In this document: piece by piece, positions 26,065 to 34,949 of the stretch | Layout: each line of letters opens with the position of its first letter | Numbering within the stretch: position 1 is the stretch's first letter | DNA from: an uncultured Eubacteriales bacterium | Lineage (GTDB): Bacteria > Bacillota > Clostridia > Lachnospirales > Lachnospiraceae | DNA: 64,000 bases | Direction: 5' to 3' | Assembly (NCBI GenBank): GCA_900317515.1 | Contig: ONHA01000010.1 | Location: forward strand, 28,309 to 92,308 | Position numbers and translations under genes: made by a program | Notes under the pieces: model-generated | What the model was told of the DNA's origin: nothing | What the model saw: the letters and a program-made list of their open reading frames with translations, nothing else | The model's database searches: none

Positions 26065-27573
26065 TCACGTAATTCCGTTTAAGTCCGTGTACAGATCCCT
26101 CGCATAGGAATCCGTCATTCCGCTGATCGTATCTGTCGCAAGAAGCAGCTTGTAATAGAGCTTCTCCCGGTCCGAAAGCCCCCGCACCGACCAGCGGTAC
26201 ACCTGCTTGTAGTTCTCGGAGACCAGGGCAAGAAACTTCTCCTCCATGAGTCCGGGCGGCCGGCTCCGGTCATACTGCAGAACGGACGGAATCAGCTTGC
26301 CAAGCAGATAGGTCAGGATATTGTTTGCCGCGATCTCTGTCTTGTAGATGGACATCGAGGTGAACGCGTAATCATAAGCGATCCCCTTGAGCGCGTTCAG
26401 GAGGATTTTTTCCTTCGATCCGGTGATGAGCTCTGTCTGCATCTCCCCGGCCATGATCGCCTCATAATTGGAAATGAACCCCTCGCAGGCCGCGTCGAGA
26501 AGCACCTCCTGCATGGAGGACAGGAAGGACATGAGCGCGTATTCTCCCGGGCTCACATATTCCCCGGTAAGGCCCAGCTCCTGCTGAAGCATCGCGTTTC
26601 TGCGGTTCTCGGCAAGAAATGCGCCGAGCTCTCCCCAGTCGCCTTCCACCCGGCCGTCCGTCTCCTCCGGCTTGATCTTTCCCTGCCTGGATCTGTCGTG
26701 GATTCCTTCAAGCTCCTCGATGTAAGCCGGATCGACTCTGCGCCTTTTGAGCTCCGCAAGAAAGATCTCGTAATCGATGAAGCCCTTCTTGAAGGCATCC
26801 TCGATATCCGCCGTCGCGTAGGCGATATCGTCCGCCGCCTCCAGAATGAAGGTCATCGGGTTCCGCCTGCCGTTTGTGCCGGTCCGCCTTTGAATATCCT
26901 CAAAGAGCTCTCTCTCCGCCTCAAAATAGCCCATCTTCTTCCTTGTGACGTCCTTTGACTCGGGATCCGTCTCGTCAGAGCTTACAGGATACTTGATGAT
27001 GGTTGAGAGCAGCGCGTATGTCAGGTTGAGGCCGCAGGCATTTTCCGCAAAATGCAGCTTTGAGACCACCCGGAGTGCCTGGGCATTCCCCTCAAAATTA
27101 AGAAGGTCTAAGAGCTCCTGCCGGTTCAGGACTTCCGCCACGCGTTCACCGTCTGCGTGGAGCTTGTTCAGGTTGCGCTTGAACCACTCGCGGATTGCCT
27201 CCTCCCCGAAATGACCGAACGGCGGATTCCCGATATCGTGGATAAGACCCGCACATTCAATGACCGCCGCGATGTCCGCCCTTGTCTCCACGGTGAACTC
27301 GGGATCCAGACGTCTGTCAATGATCATGGCGCCGATGTTCTGGGCGAGAAGCCGGCCGATGGATGAGACTTCAAGGCTGTGGGTCAGCCGGGTCCTTATA
27401 AAATCGCTCTTGTCTAGCGGGAACACCTGCGTCTTGTCCTGCAGGCGCCGAAAAGAAGCGCTCCCGATGATGCGGTGATAATCCCGCTCAAAGGGGGTGC
27501 GCTTTAAGAAGCCGGTGTTTTCATTTTCTTCCGCTCCGGCACGGTATGTGGAGAGAAGAAGCTTCCACTGCAT
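26065..27573 (-). CDS. dgt: Deoxyguanosinetriphosphate triphosphohydrolase-like HD protein
   Basis: The 502-residue protein has the dNTPase HD signature: TRLTHSLEVSSIGR near residues 61-74, the HD pair in AGLIHDIGNPPFGHFGE near 110-126, and a later DDIAYATADIEDAFK. These residues bind the metal and hydrolyse dNTPs to a nucleoside and triphosphate. GGAGG precedes the ATG at 27573. It lies 35 bases ahead of the acyl-CoA synthetase gene, so they may be co-transcribed. The substrate range is unknown. A complex repeat lies upstream at 27624-27782. Confidence 0.9.
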   Translation of the reverse strand: MQWKLLLSTYRAGAEENENTGFLKRTPFERDYHRIIGSASFRRLQDKTQVFPLDKSDFIRTRLTHSLEVSSIGRLLAQNIGAMIIDRRLDPEFTVETRADIAAVIECAGLIHDIGNPPFGHFGEEAIREWFKRNLNKLHADGERVAEVLNRQELLDLLNFEGNAQALRVVSKLHFAENACGLNLTYALLSTIIKYPVSSDETDPESKDVTRKKMGYFEAERELFEDIQRRTGTNGRRNPMTFILEAADDIAYATADIEDAFKKGFIDYEIFLAELKRRRVDPAYIEELEGIHDRSRQGKIKPEETDGRVEGDWGELGAFLAENRRNAMLQQELGLTGEYVSPGEYALMSFLSSMQEVLLDAACEGFISNYEAIMAGEMQTELITGSKEKILLNALKGIAYDYAFTSMSIYKTEIAANNILTYLLGKLIPSVLQYDRSRPPGLMEEKFLALVSENYKQVYRWSVRGLSDREKLYYKLLLATDTISGMTDSYARDLYTDLNGIT

Positions 27574-27623
27574 AGGTCTGATCCTCCAAAAGTTTCAGAG
27601 GGATGAAGCTGATCATAACGCAA

Positions 27624-27782
27624 CTGTTCAGCGCCATCATTCGCAGCCGCTTAAAGCGGCTTGCTCATGTCGGCGTTCAGAGGCGCTTCGCGCCTTGACC
27701 GCCTCATAAAAAGGCATGGTTCTCGTTCGAAACGCAAGCGTTTCGCCCTTCACACCACACCTTTTTATGAGGTGCTGAACAG
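27624..27782. repeat. Complex palindromic repeat element, about 159 bp
   Basis: The ends are inverted repeats: CTGTTCAGCGCC at 27624-27635 and GGTGCTGAACAG at 27771-27782 match in 11 of 12 bases. Inside are a perfect 13-bp arm pair (27702-27714 with 27760-27772) and three further hairpins at 27645-27661, 27681-27695 and 27728-27745. It shares CGCAGCCGCT and GGTGCTGAA[C/T]AG with a shorter copy at 60031-60083. No coding frame fits. It looks like a non-autonomous palindromic repeat, not a gene. It fills most of the 315-base gap before thrC. Confidence 0.7.
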
Positions 27783-27822
27783 ATACATTATAACTTCTTT
27801 TATATCTTCATTCAATCTCCGA

Positions 27823-27851
27823 TTGCCCTTTATCATGTAAAATGTTATAAT
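27823..27851 (+). promoter_or_regulatory. Promoter of thrC
   Basis: TTGCCC (27823-27828) and TATAAT (27846-27851) are separated by 17 bases, about 38 bases before the ATG. Confidence 0.7.
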
Positions 27852-27888
27852 GTGCGCATTCAAAGCACCATTTAAGAGGGGAAATATT

Positions 27889-29379
27889 ATGAATATTCTT
27901 TACAGATCCACCCGTTCAGATGCCGCTCCGATCACCGCGTCGGCCGCTATTTTAAAAGGACTCTCGCCGGACGGCGGTCTTTTCGTACCCGAGACCATCC
28001 CGGCTCTTAAAAAACCGCTTTCCTGTCTCGCCGGCCTCTCCTATCAGGAGCTTGCCTACGAGATCATGAGCGCTTACTTCACCGACTTCACGGAGGAGGA
28101 GCTCAGGTCCTGCATAGAAAACGCCTACGACTCGAAGTTCGACACGGAAAAAATTGCGCCTCTCGTCAAGAAGGACGGTCTCTACTATCTGGAGCTCTTC
28201 CACGGGTCCACGATCGCCTTCAAGGACATGGCTCTCTCGATCCTGCCCCATCTCATGGTCACATCCGCGAGAAAGAACGGTGTGAAAAATGAAATCGTGA
28301 TCCTGACCGCCACCTCCGGCGATACCGGCAAGGCGGCGATGGCAGGCTTCGCCGATGTGCCGGGCACAAAGATCATCGTCTTCTACCCGCACGGCGGCGT
28401 CTCCAACATTCAGCGCCTCCAGATGGCCACCCAGCGCGGTGAAAACACCCATGTCGCCGCGATAAACGGCAACTTCGACGATGCGCAGACCGCCGTGAAG
28501 AAGATGTTCAACGACAAGGCCCTGGCCGCCGAGCTCGGTGAGCACGGCTTCCAGTTCAGCTCCGCCAACTCGATCAACATCGGCCGCCTGGTTCCCCAGA
28601 TCGTCTACTACGTCTATGCCTACTGCCAGCTGCTCTCCTCCGGGGAAATCGCCGAGGGCGACTTCATCAATATCACGGTCCCGACAGGCAATTTCGGCAA
28701 CATTCTCGCCGCCTACTATGCAAAGCTCATGGGCCTGCCGGTCAGGAAGCTCATCTGCGCCTCCAATAAAAATAAAGTTCTCACCGACTTCTTTGACACC
28801 GGTCTCTACGATCGGAAGCGTCCGTTCATGCTCACCAGCTCGCCCTCGATGGATATTCTCATCTCCTCGAACCTTGAGCGGCTGATTTACCGCCTGACGG
28901 GCAATGATTCCGGGAAGACCCTCGCCTTCATGCAGGATCTGACCGACAAGGGCAGCTACACGATCACGGATGAGATGCGGGAAGGTCTCGGCGATTTCGT
29001 CGGCGGCTGCGCCTCCGAGGAGGAGAATTTCGCCGGCATTAAGGCTCTCTACGAGCGCACCGGCTACGTCATCGACACCCACACCGGCATCGCAAACGCG
29101 GTCTGCCGCGCCTACATGGAGAAAACGGGCGATACGACGCCGACCGTCATCGCCTCCACCGCATCGCCCTTCAAGTTCGCGGAAGCCGTCGTCGGTGCGA
29201 TCGCGCCGGAAAAGCTTGAGGGAAAGAGCGATTTCGAACTCATCGATCTCCTCTCCGACCTCTCCGGCACGAAAGAGCCGTTTGCGATCACGGATATCCG
29301 CACCGCGCCGGTCCGCCACAAGACGGTCGTCGATGCGGAGGATATGCCGGCCGATGTGAAGCAGTTCCTCGGTATTTAA
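27889..29379 (+). CDS. thrC: Threonine synthase
   Basis: The 496-residue PLP enzyme starts MNILYRSTRS. The PLP-lysine region is HGSTIAFKDMALS near residues 105-117, and TATSGDTGKAAMAGF is the phosphate-binding segment. It converts O-phosphohomoserine to threonine. The length is that of the longer bacterial/yeast-type enzyme. The start at 27889 follows a GAGGGGAA site, whereas the upstream frame to 27850 overlaps the -10 element. It ends in a 4-base convergent overlap with the DUF4317 gene. No hom or thrB is adjacent. Confidence 0.96.
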   Translation: MNILYRSTRSDAAPITASAAILKGLSPDGGLFVPETIPALKKPLSCLAGLSYQELAYEIMSAYFTDFTEEELRSCIENAYDSKFDTEKIAPLVKKDGLYYLELFHGSTIAFKDMALSILPHLMVTSARKNGVKNEIVILTATSGDTGKAAMAGFADVPGTKIIVFYPHGGVSNIQRLQMATQRGENTHVAAINGNFDDAQTAVKKMFNDKALAAELGEHGFQFSSANSINIGRLVPQIVYYVYAYCQLLSSGEIAEGDFINITVPTGNFGNILAAYYAKLMGLPVRKLICASNKNKVLTDFFDTGLYDRKRPFMLTSSPSMDILISSNLERLIYRLTGNDSGKTLAFMQDLTDKGSYTITDEMREGLGDFVGGCASEEENFAGIKALYERTGYVIDTHTGIANAVCRAYMEKTGDTTPTVIASTASPFKFAEAVVGAIAPEKLEGKSDFELIDLLSDLSGTKEPFAITDIRTAPVRHKTVVDAEDMPADVKQFLGI

Positions 29380-30434
29380 TTTTTCGACGGACTCGCCGGA
29401 ATCCCGTTCACGACCACAGAGCCGTCCACCGGGATCAGGATGTAGGTAATCCCGTCGATCTCGCGGGTCTCAACGAGCTGTGCCCGGTCTGCCGGGATCT
29501 TGATGGTCGCCGAATCCGTCGAGAAGACGACCGCCGGCTCCTTGAGGGCCGCCACCGCAAGCGGCATATCCCCTATAATGTCACCGTAAGACTCGTCGAA
29601 GTGCCCGGTATCGATACCGCAGCGCTCGGCGAGTTTTTTTGCGTCTTCCTTCTCCAGCACGGTCACGTTCTCCCCTTCAAGGTTCGCAAGGTCGTCCTGA
29701 ATCAGCGCAACAGCCTCAACGCTGGCATCCAGCGAATCGATCAGGGTGTTGAAGGCATCCTTCTGCATTTTGGCAGTGACCGGCAAACCGGCCTCGAAAA
29801 ATGTCCCGAACAGGTCCGAACTGATCTCCTTCTTCGCGCGGTACAGAACTTCATTTAAATCCCCGATGCGGTCCGTGAAGGCCGGATAGAGGAATCCCTC
29901 CTCCGGTGCGCCGATCGTCCAGCGCCTCGAGAGCTCCGTCACCCCGTCAAGATCGTTGTAGCCGAGTGCCGGCTTGGAGAGCTTCGCCGGGCAGAGGGCT
30001 AAGAGGAGGCTCTGGTAGACCACATCGCCGTCTTCCAGCTTCTTATGGTCCGAGGACATCGCCGGGACATCGTAGACGATGTGAAATAAAACCGCATAGT
30101 ATGGGTCCGTGTGCGGATACGAATCGAGGATCTTCCCCGCAAAGTCGTGCAGGGTCTCCTCATTCTCCTCCTCCATCGTGCGGAGGGAGAAGAGATCCTG
30201 GGCCTGAGACTGAAGCGATACGGAAAATACCTCCCGGCCTTCGCTCCCGGCAAGCGCCTTCTTCAGGATATCCTTGTAGCGGAACATCTCATCCTCGTCA
30301 AAGGAGAGCCATTTGCGGAATGCCTCCCAGGAGAGCTCATTTTCCGCACTCACATAAAAGCTGTAGACCCAGTCAACCGGCGGGTCGTCGCGTCTCAGCA
30401 CCTTCTTAAGCTCAGAAAAGCTGTTTTTGTCCAT
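29376..30434 (-). CDS. DUF4317 family protein
   Basis: The 352-residue protein matches the DUF4317 pattern seen in clostridia: an N-terminal MDKNSFSELKKVLRRDDPPVDWVYSFYV segment, a middle FFEAGLPVTAKMQKDAFNTLI stretch, and a C-terminal beta-rich tail with EIDGITYILIPVDG. It has no signal peptide or membrane segment. The function of the family is unknown. It is convergent with thrC and separated from the upstream tRNA by a terminator. AGGTGA before the ATG is a moderate ribosome site. Confidence 0.8.
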   Translation of the reverse strand: MDKNSFSELKKVLRRDDPPVDWVYSFYVSAENELSWEAFRKWLSFDEDEMFRYKDILKKALAGSEGREVFSVSLQSQAQDLFSLRTMEEENEETLHDFAGKILDSYPHTDPYYAVLFHIVYDVPAMSSDHKKLEDGDVVYQSLLLALCPAKLSKPALGYNDLDGVTELSRRWTIGAPEEGFLYPAFTDRIGDLNEVLYRAKKEISSDLFGTFFEAGLPVTAKMQKDAFNTLIDSLDASVEAVALIQDDLANLEGENVTVLEKEDAKKLAERCGIDTGHFDESYGDIIGDMPLAVAALKEPAVVFSTDSATIKIPADRAQLVETREIDGITYILIPVDGSVVVNGIPASPSKN

Positions 30435-30450
30435 CTTGTCACCTCATATC

Positions 30451-30481
30451 CAAAAATAAAAAGACCCGGATACAATCCGGG
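30451..30481 (-). terminator. Terminator after tRNA-Pro
   Basis: A 7-bp stem CCCGGAT/ATCCGGG at 30465-30481 is followed on the minus strand by CTTTTTATTTTT. Confidence 0.85.
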
Positions 30482-30490
30482 CCTTAAAGT

Positions 30491-30563
30491 CGGGGCAGCG
30501 AGATTTGAACTCGCGACCTCACGGCCCCCAGCCGTGCGCGCTACCAAGCTACGCCATACCCCG
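30491..30563 (-). tRNA. tRNA-Pro (anticodon GGG)
   Basis: The minus strand folds as a 73-base cloverleaf. The acceptor stem begins CGGGG, typical of tRNA-Pro. The D-arm contains TAGCTTGGTAGC, the anticodon arm is CACGG-CTGGGGG-CCGTG with GGG at the centre, and the T-arm contains GTTCAAATC. No CCA is encoded; the 3' end is followed by ACTTT. A terminator lies about 10 bases downstream. Confidence 0.97.
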
Positions 30564-30703
30564 CAACAAATGCTATTATCCAACAAAATCTGCGGATAGT
30601 CAAGCATAAAATAAAATTGTCCTTTAAAAACGTTCCCGGGCTTTACAAGTGCGGCCTTATAAGAGTATTCTTAGCATAATAAGCAAAGTCAGGAGTTTTC
30701 ATC

Positions 30704-31438
30704 TTGGGTAAATACAACCTTCCCGAAAAATATCGCAGAATTGACGGGAGCACGCTTAAAATCCTTGCGCTTATCACCATGCTCATCGACCACTTTGCCG
30801 CCTCCGTCGTCTATAATGCGTTTCTGCTCCCCAACGCTCCGATCGAGCGGGGGACCTCCATCTACACATTATATATCATCTACAGGGTCATGCGGGCCAT
30901 AGGCTGCACGGCCTTTCCGATTTATGTGTTTCTTCTCGTGGAGGGCTTTGTGTACACGAAAAGCAGGCCCCGCTACCTCATCCGCCTGCTCGCCTTTGCA
31001 TTGATCTCGGAGATTCCCTTCAACCTTGCCTTAAAGCTCAGTCTCCGGCATCCCGGGCACCAGAATGTCTTCTTCGAGCTTTCGCTCTGTCTTCTTCTCC
31101 TCATGCTCTGGGAGCATTTTAAGGATAAGCCGATCCTGCAGCTGGCCTCTTTTGGGGCCTGCGTCCTACTGGCTCACTATGCAAACTTCGATTACGGCTG
31201 GTACGGGATCATCCTTGTCATGGTGTTCTATGCGATGCGGGACTTTCGGATTCCCCAGGCCGTTTTCGGCCTTCTCGTCCTGTCCGAGGAGCTTCCCGGC
31301 GTATTGCTCGGCTTTTTGCCGCTCCCCTTTTACAGTGGGAAACGAGGCAGGCAGCACAAAATGTTCTTTTACGCCGCCTACCCCGTCCATCTGTTTCTCT
31401 TCTATCTGCTCGCTGCCTGGCTCTTAAATCACAGCTGA
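30704..31438 (+). CDS. TraX family membrane protein
   Basis: The 244-residue protein has the TraX-family N-terminus (IDGSTLKILALITMLIDHFA) and about seven membrane segments. In the F plasmid TraX acetylates pilin, but chromosomal clostridial members occur without conjugation genes and probably act on cell-surface sugars or proteins. The start is TTG at 30704, with AGGAG at 30691-30695 at an 8-base spacing. It stands alone, next to the GlmU-like gene. The family is well recognised; the substrate is unknown. Confidence 0.85.
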   Translation: MGKYNLPEKYRRIDGSTLKILALITMLIDHFAASVVYNAFLLPNAPIERGTSIYTLYIIYRVMRAIGCTAFPIYVFLLVEGFVYTKSRPRYLIRLLAFALISEIPFNLALKLSLRHPGHQNVFFELSLCLLLLMLWEHFKDKPILQLASFGACVLLAHYANFDYGWYGIILVMVFYAMRDFRIPQAVFGLLVLSEELPGVLLGFLPLPFYSGKRGRQHKMFFYAAYPVHLFLFYLLAAWLLNHS

Positions 31439-31496
31439 GCATGTATACCTCTGAGGGATTTAAGTATAAAGATATTTATTCATCCGGCCAAAGCTC

Positions 31497-31525
31497 TTGA
31501 AAATATTCACCGGTTATTGTAAAAT
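31497..31525 (+). promoter_or_regulatory. Promoter of the beta-helix gene
   Basis: TTGAAA (31497-31502) and TAAAAT (31520-31525) are separated by 17 bases, about 35 bases before the ATG at 31560. Confidence 0.7.
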
Positions 31526-31559
31526 GCACTATCATATATTTTATTAAACGGAGTTTTTT

Positions 31560-32690
31560 ATGGAATACAGTATCGAAAACACATTAAACTTACTTGAAAA
31601 CAAAGGCGTAACCTTAATAGACAGAAGACAGGTTTATGTCTCCCCCGATGTCAGTATTGACAGGATCTATCCGGGCAGTGTTTTATATCCGGGCACCCGG
31701 CTTACGGGAAGCCGCACGCTCATCGGTTCCGGCGCTGAGATCGGCACCGAAGGCCCTGCGGTGGTCAACAGCTCCGTGATCGGTGCCGGCGCATCCATTG
31801 CCAGCGGCTACGTGACGGAATGCACACTGCTCCCCCGCGCCAAGGCCGGCGCAAACTGCCATTTCCGCGGCGGCACGCTTCTCGAGGAGGAGGCGAACAC
31901 AGCCCATGCCGTGGGTCTCAAGCAGACGATCATGATGTACGGCGTGACCATGGGCTCTCTCATCAATTTCTGTGACGCCCTGATCTCCGGCGGTCTCTCC
32001 CGCAAGGTCCACACCGAGGTCGGCAGCGGCTTTATTCACTTTAACTTCACCCCCTGGGGCGAATCCGGCGACAAGGCGACGCCGTCCCTGATCGGTACCG
32101 CCACCGAGGGCGTGTTCCTTGACAAACCGCCCATTTTCCTCGGCGGAATGAGCGGCATCGTAGGTCCCAAGGAGATCGGCTTCGGCGCCATGACCATCGC
32201 CGGTCAGGTCGTCCGCAAATCCGTTCCGGACGATACCATGTATTCCGGTGAGAGAACCAGTTTTGAGAAACCTTTCTCCTACAACACGATCGAGCCCTCC
32301 GAAAAGCATATCCGCATCGTGCGCAAGTGCAACACGGAATACCTCGCCCAGCTCTATGCGCTGAAAGCCTGGTACAGGGAGATCAGAATGAAGCGCAGCA
32401 TGATCTGCGGCGACGAAGAGCTGTCTCTGGTTTACACGGGAGCCCTTGAAACGCTTGATGAGTGCGTCAAGGAGCGCCTCAAGAGATATAAGAGCTTTGC
32501 CTCCCAGTGGGGCACGGATCCCTTCAACGATGCCTGCATGCATGCCGAAGCCCCTGCGTTTGCCGGTGTCATCGACTGGAAGACGGACCTTCCCTACGAC
32601 AAGTGGATCTGGTCCCTCTCCGCAGAGGAGAAATCGCAGCTTCACGACTGGCTCGCATCCTGCGCCGATATGATCAAAAACAATTTGTAA
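31560..32690 (+). CDS. GlmU-like left-handed beta-helix protein lacking a nucleotidyltransferase domain
   Basis: The 376-residue protein has hexapeptide repeats from about residue 30 to 230 (IYPGSVLYPGTRLTGSRTLIGSGAEIG, then VIGAGASIASGYVTECTLLP), the fold of sugar acetyltransferases. It has no N-terminal GXGTRM pyrophosphorylase motif, so it is not a complete GlmU even though such proteins are often called UDP-GlcNAc pyrophosphorylase. The C-terminal 130 residues are helical and charged. It could be an acyltransferase or a scaffold. A good promoter and GGAG are upstream, and a strong terminator follows. Confidence 0.72.
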   Translation: MEYSIENTLNLLENKGVTLIDRRQVYVSPDVSIDRIYPGSVLYPGTRLTGSRTLIGSGAEIGTEGPAVVNSSVIGAGASIASGYVTECTLLPRAKAGANCHFRGGTLLEEEANTAHAVGLKQTIMMYGVTMGSLINFCDALISGGLSRKVHTEVGSGFIHFNFTPWGESGDKATPSLIGTATEGVFLDKPPIFLGGMSGIVGPKEIGFGAMTIAGQVVRKSVPDDTMYSGERTSFEKPFSYNTIEPSEKHIRIVRKCNTEYLAQLYALKAWYREIRMKRSMICGDEELSLVYTGALETLDECVKERLKRYKSFASQWGTDPFNDACMHAEAPAFAGVIDWKTDLPYDKWIWSLSAEEKSQLHDWLASCADMIKNNL

Positions 32691-32699
32691 GGAAAATAA

Positions 32700-32747
32700 A
32701 AAGGCCCGTGCTCATTCGGTATAACCGACATGGTCACGGGCTTTTAT
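32700..32747. terminator. Bidirectional terminator between beta-helix gene and topB
   Basis: GCCCGTG at 32703-32709 pairs with CACGGGC around 32736-32742, with A/T runs on both sides. It is located between convergent genes. Confidence 0.75.
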
Positions 32748-32756
32748 CGTTCCCTC

Positions 32757-34853
32757 TTATTTTTTTGCCGCTCTGCGCCTTGTCCCTGATGGTTTTGCCG
32801 CCTTCGCCGCCGGCTTTTTGTAATACTTGGCCGCCTCATCGTACATAAGCTTCAGCTGGCCCTGGTTATAGAGGCCCCTGACCGCCGCTGTCCTTCTCTC
32901 GATGAAGCCCCGAAGCTTCTCCATATACTCCTCCTCGGTGATCGTCCCCTCGGCAACCCCGGTGAGCCCTTTCTCCCAGCTGGCCGTGAGGTCCGGGTTC
33001 AGGAGCGGCCTTATGGAGGCATTGACCGTGTCGAACACCATTTCTCCCAGTAGTTCCGGTGTGATCACCTGTGTCTTCGCGTTGAGATTCAGGTACCCGA
33101 TCGACACCAGCTTCTTCAGGATCTCGGCCCTGGTCGCGGAGGTCCCGATGCCGGACCCCTTGATCATCTCGCGGAGGCTTTCATCCTCGATCAGCTGGCC
33201 GGCATTTTCCATCGCCAGGATCATCGAGCCGGATGTGTAGCGTTTGGGCGGCGATGTCTCCCCCTCCCGGATAAAGAGTTCGTTTATCGGAAGAGTCATG
33301 CCCTTCTTAAGGGTCTTAAGAAGAGCCTCATTGGTCTGCGGCTCTTCATTTCCGCCCTCATCCTCGTTTTCCGGACCTTTCCGTCCGCCTCTCACATTGG
33401 CAACCTTAAGCCAGCCTTCCTTCACAAGCACTCGCGCCCCTACAAAAAAGCTCTCAGCCCCCACCTTGATAGTGACCTGGGTCCGGTCGTACTCGGCCGC
33501 CGGATAGAAAATGGAAAGGAACCTCCGGCAGATAAGCTCGTAGACCTTCCTCAGCGTCGGATTAAGGGATCCCAGGTTCTGGATACTGCCTGTCGGGATG
33601 ATCGCATAGTGGTCCGTGATGGCCTTGTCGTTCGTGTAGCGGCTCTTCCCGATCGTCTTGTAGGACCCGTTTTCAAGCACCTCTCCGGCAAATGAAGACA
33701 CCGCATCGAACCTTGTAAGCCCCTTGATATTCCGGTCGATCACCTTGGCGACCGCGGTCGAGAGCACTCGCGCGTCGGTTCTGGGGTAGGTCGTCATTTT
33801 CTTCTCGTAGAGCTCCTGCGCCGCCTGAAGCGTCTGGTCCGGGGAGAGCTTGAAGAGCCTCGAGCAGTCGTTCTGCAGCTCAGCCAGATTGTACAGAAGC
33901 GGAGCGTTCTTCTTCTCCTTCTTCCGGCTGACCGCGCTCACGACTCCCTCGTAAGGGTCCGTCTTTTTGAGACTTTCGATCATCTCCTCCGCGTCCTCGC
34001 GGCGCTTGAATCCATTCTCCTTGTAGAGCCTCGGATCCAATGCAAACTCTTCCGCCCCCTCTTCCTTCTTCTCCGCGTTCGGATCCGGCGCCTTGCCGAC
34101 ATAATATGCACTTCCCGGAACCGCCTTCCACTCCGCCTCGATGCCTCCGAAGTTGCCGAGGACCCGATAGAACGGAGTCTTCACAAAGTTCCTGATCTCC
34201 CGCTCGCGGCGGACTACCATGCCGAGGACACAGGTCATGACGCGGCCGACCGAGACGGCGGTCCATTTGCCTCCCAGGTAGTTCACGATCCCGTTTCCGT
34301 ACTTGATCGTGAGGAGTCTCGAGAAGTTGATCCCCATGAGATAGTCTTCCTTGGCCCTGAGATAAGCGGAACTGCTCAGATTGTCGTATTCGGAGAGGCT
34401 CTTTGCCTCCCGGATGCCCCGCTCGATCTCCTCGTCGGTGAAGGAGTCGATCCAGACGCGCTTCCGTTCTTTCATTTTCACGGACGGAGAAGACATCATC
34501 TCCACCAGACGGTAAATGTACTCCCCCTCCCGCCCCGAGTCGGTACAGACATAGATCGTTCCGACATCCTCGCGGGCCAGAAGGCGGGATACAATATCAA
34601 ACTGTTTCTTTACCCCGGGGATCACCTCATAGAGGAACGTATCGGGTATGAAAGGAAGAGTCTCAATGTCCCATTTTTTGAGCTTCGGGTCGTACTTTTC
34701 CGGGTAGCTCATCGTGACAAGATGGCCGACGCACCAGGTGACGACATAGTTGTCCGACTCAACGTAACCGTCCCTGCGGGGACCGTTCACCTTGAGCGCT
34801 CTGGCAAACTCCTGTGCGACGCTCGGTTTCTCCGCGATAAACAGTGCTTTGAT
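32757..34853 (-). CDS. topB: DNA topoisomerase III, apparently started at ATC
   Basis: The 698-residue type IA topoisomerase has a toprim domain (KALFIAEKPSVAQEFA, then DSGREGEYIYRL) and the active-site Tyr in TTYPRTDARVLS. It relaxes and decatenates DNA. The family normally begins M-K-x-L-x-I-A-E-K-P-S, and here the position of that Met is ATC at 34853-34851. A perfect GGAGG (34862-34866) is 8 bases upstream of it. The first canonical codon is GTG at 34886, which would put the ribosome site inside the gene and add 11 residues foreign to the family. The C-terminus is Lys/Arg-rich. Confidence 0.93.
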   Translation of the reverse strand: MKALFIAEKPSVAQEFARALKVNGPRRDGYVESDNYVVTWCVGHLVTMSYPEKYDPKLKKWDIETLPFIPDTFLYEVIPGVKKQFDIVSRLLAREDVGTIYVCTDSGREGEYIYRLVEMMSSPSVKMKERKRVWIDSFTDEEIERGIREAKSLSEYDNLSSSAYLRAKEDYLMGINFSRLLTIKYGNGIVNYLGGKWTAVSVGRVMTCVLGMVVRREREIRNFVKTPFYRVLGNFGGIEAEWKAVPGSAYYVGKAPDPNAEKKEEGAEEFALDPRLYKENGFKRREDAEEMIESLKKTDPYEGVVSAVSRKKEKKNAPLLYNLAELQNDCSRLFKLSPDQTLQAAQELYEKKMTTYPRTDARVLSTAVAKVIDRNIKGLTRFDAVSSFAGEVLENGSYKTIGKSRYTNDKAITDHYAIIPTGSIQNLGSLNPTLRKVYELICRRFLSIFYPAAEYDRTQVTIKVGAESFFVGARVLVKEGWLKVANVRGGRKGPENEDEGGNEEPQTNEALLKTLKKGMTLPINELFIREGETSPPKRYTSGSMILAMENAGQLIEDESLREMIKGSGIGTSATRAEILKKLVSIGYLNLNAKTQVITPELLGEMVFDTVNASIRPLLNPDLTASWEKGLTGVAEGTITEEEYMEKLRGFIERRTAAVRGLYNQGQLKLMYDEAAKYYKKPAAKAAKPSGTRRRAAKK

Positions 34854-34949
34854 GGATTTTTCCTCCTTAACATGTAAGAAAGGCACACGGAGCCTTTTTG
34901 CCCCGTTGTGCCTTCTTCGTTTTTACGTTGCTTTTTGCCTTGCGGCGTT

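Noticed and set aside
27952-29319. 455-codon minus-strand frame opposite thrC
   Set aside because: Shadow frame; acidic and basic residues typical of antisense GC-rich translation.
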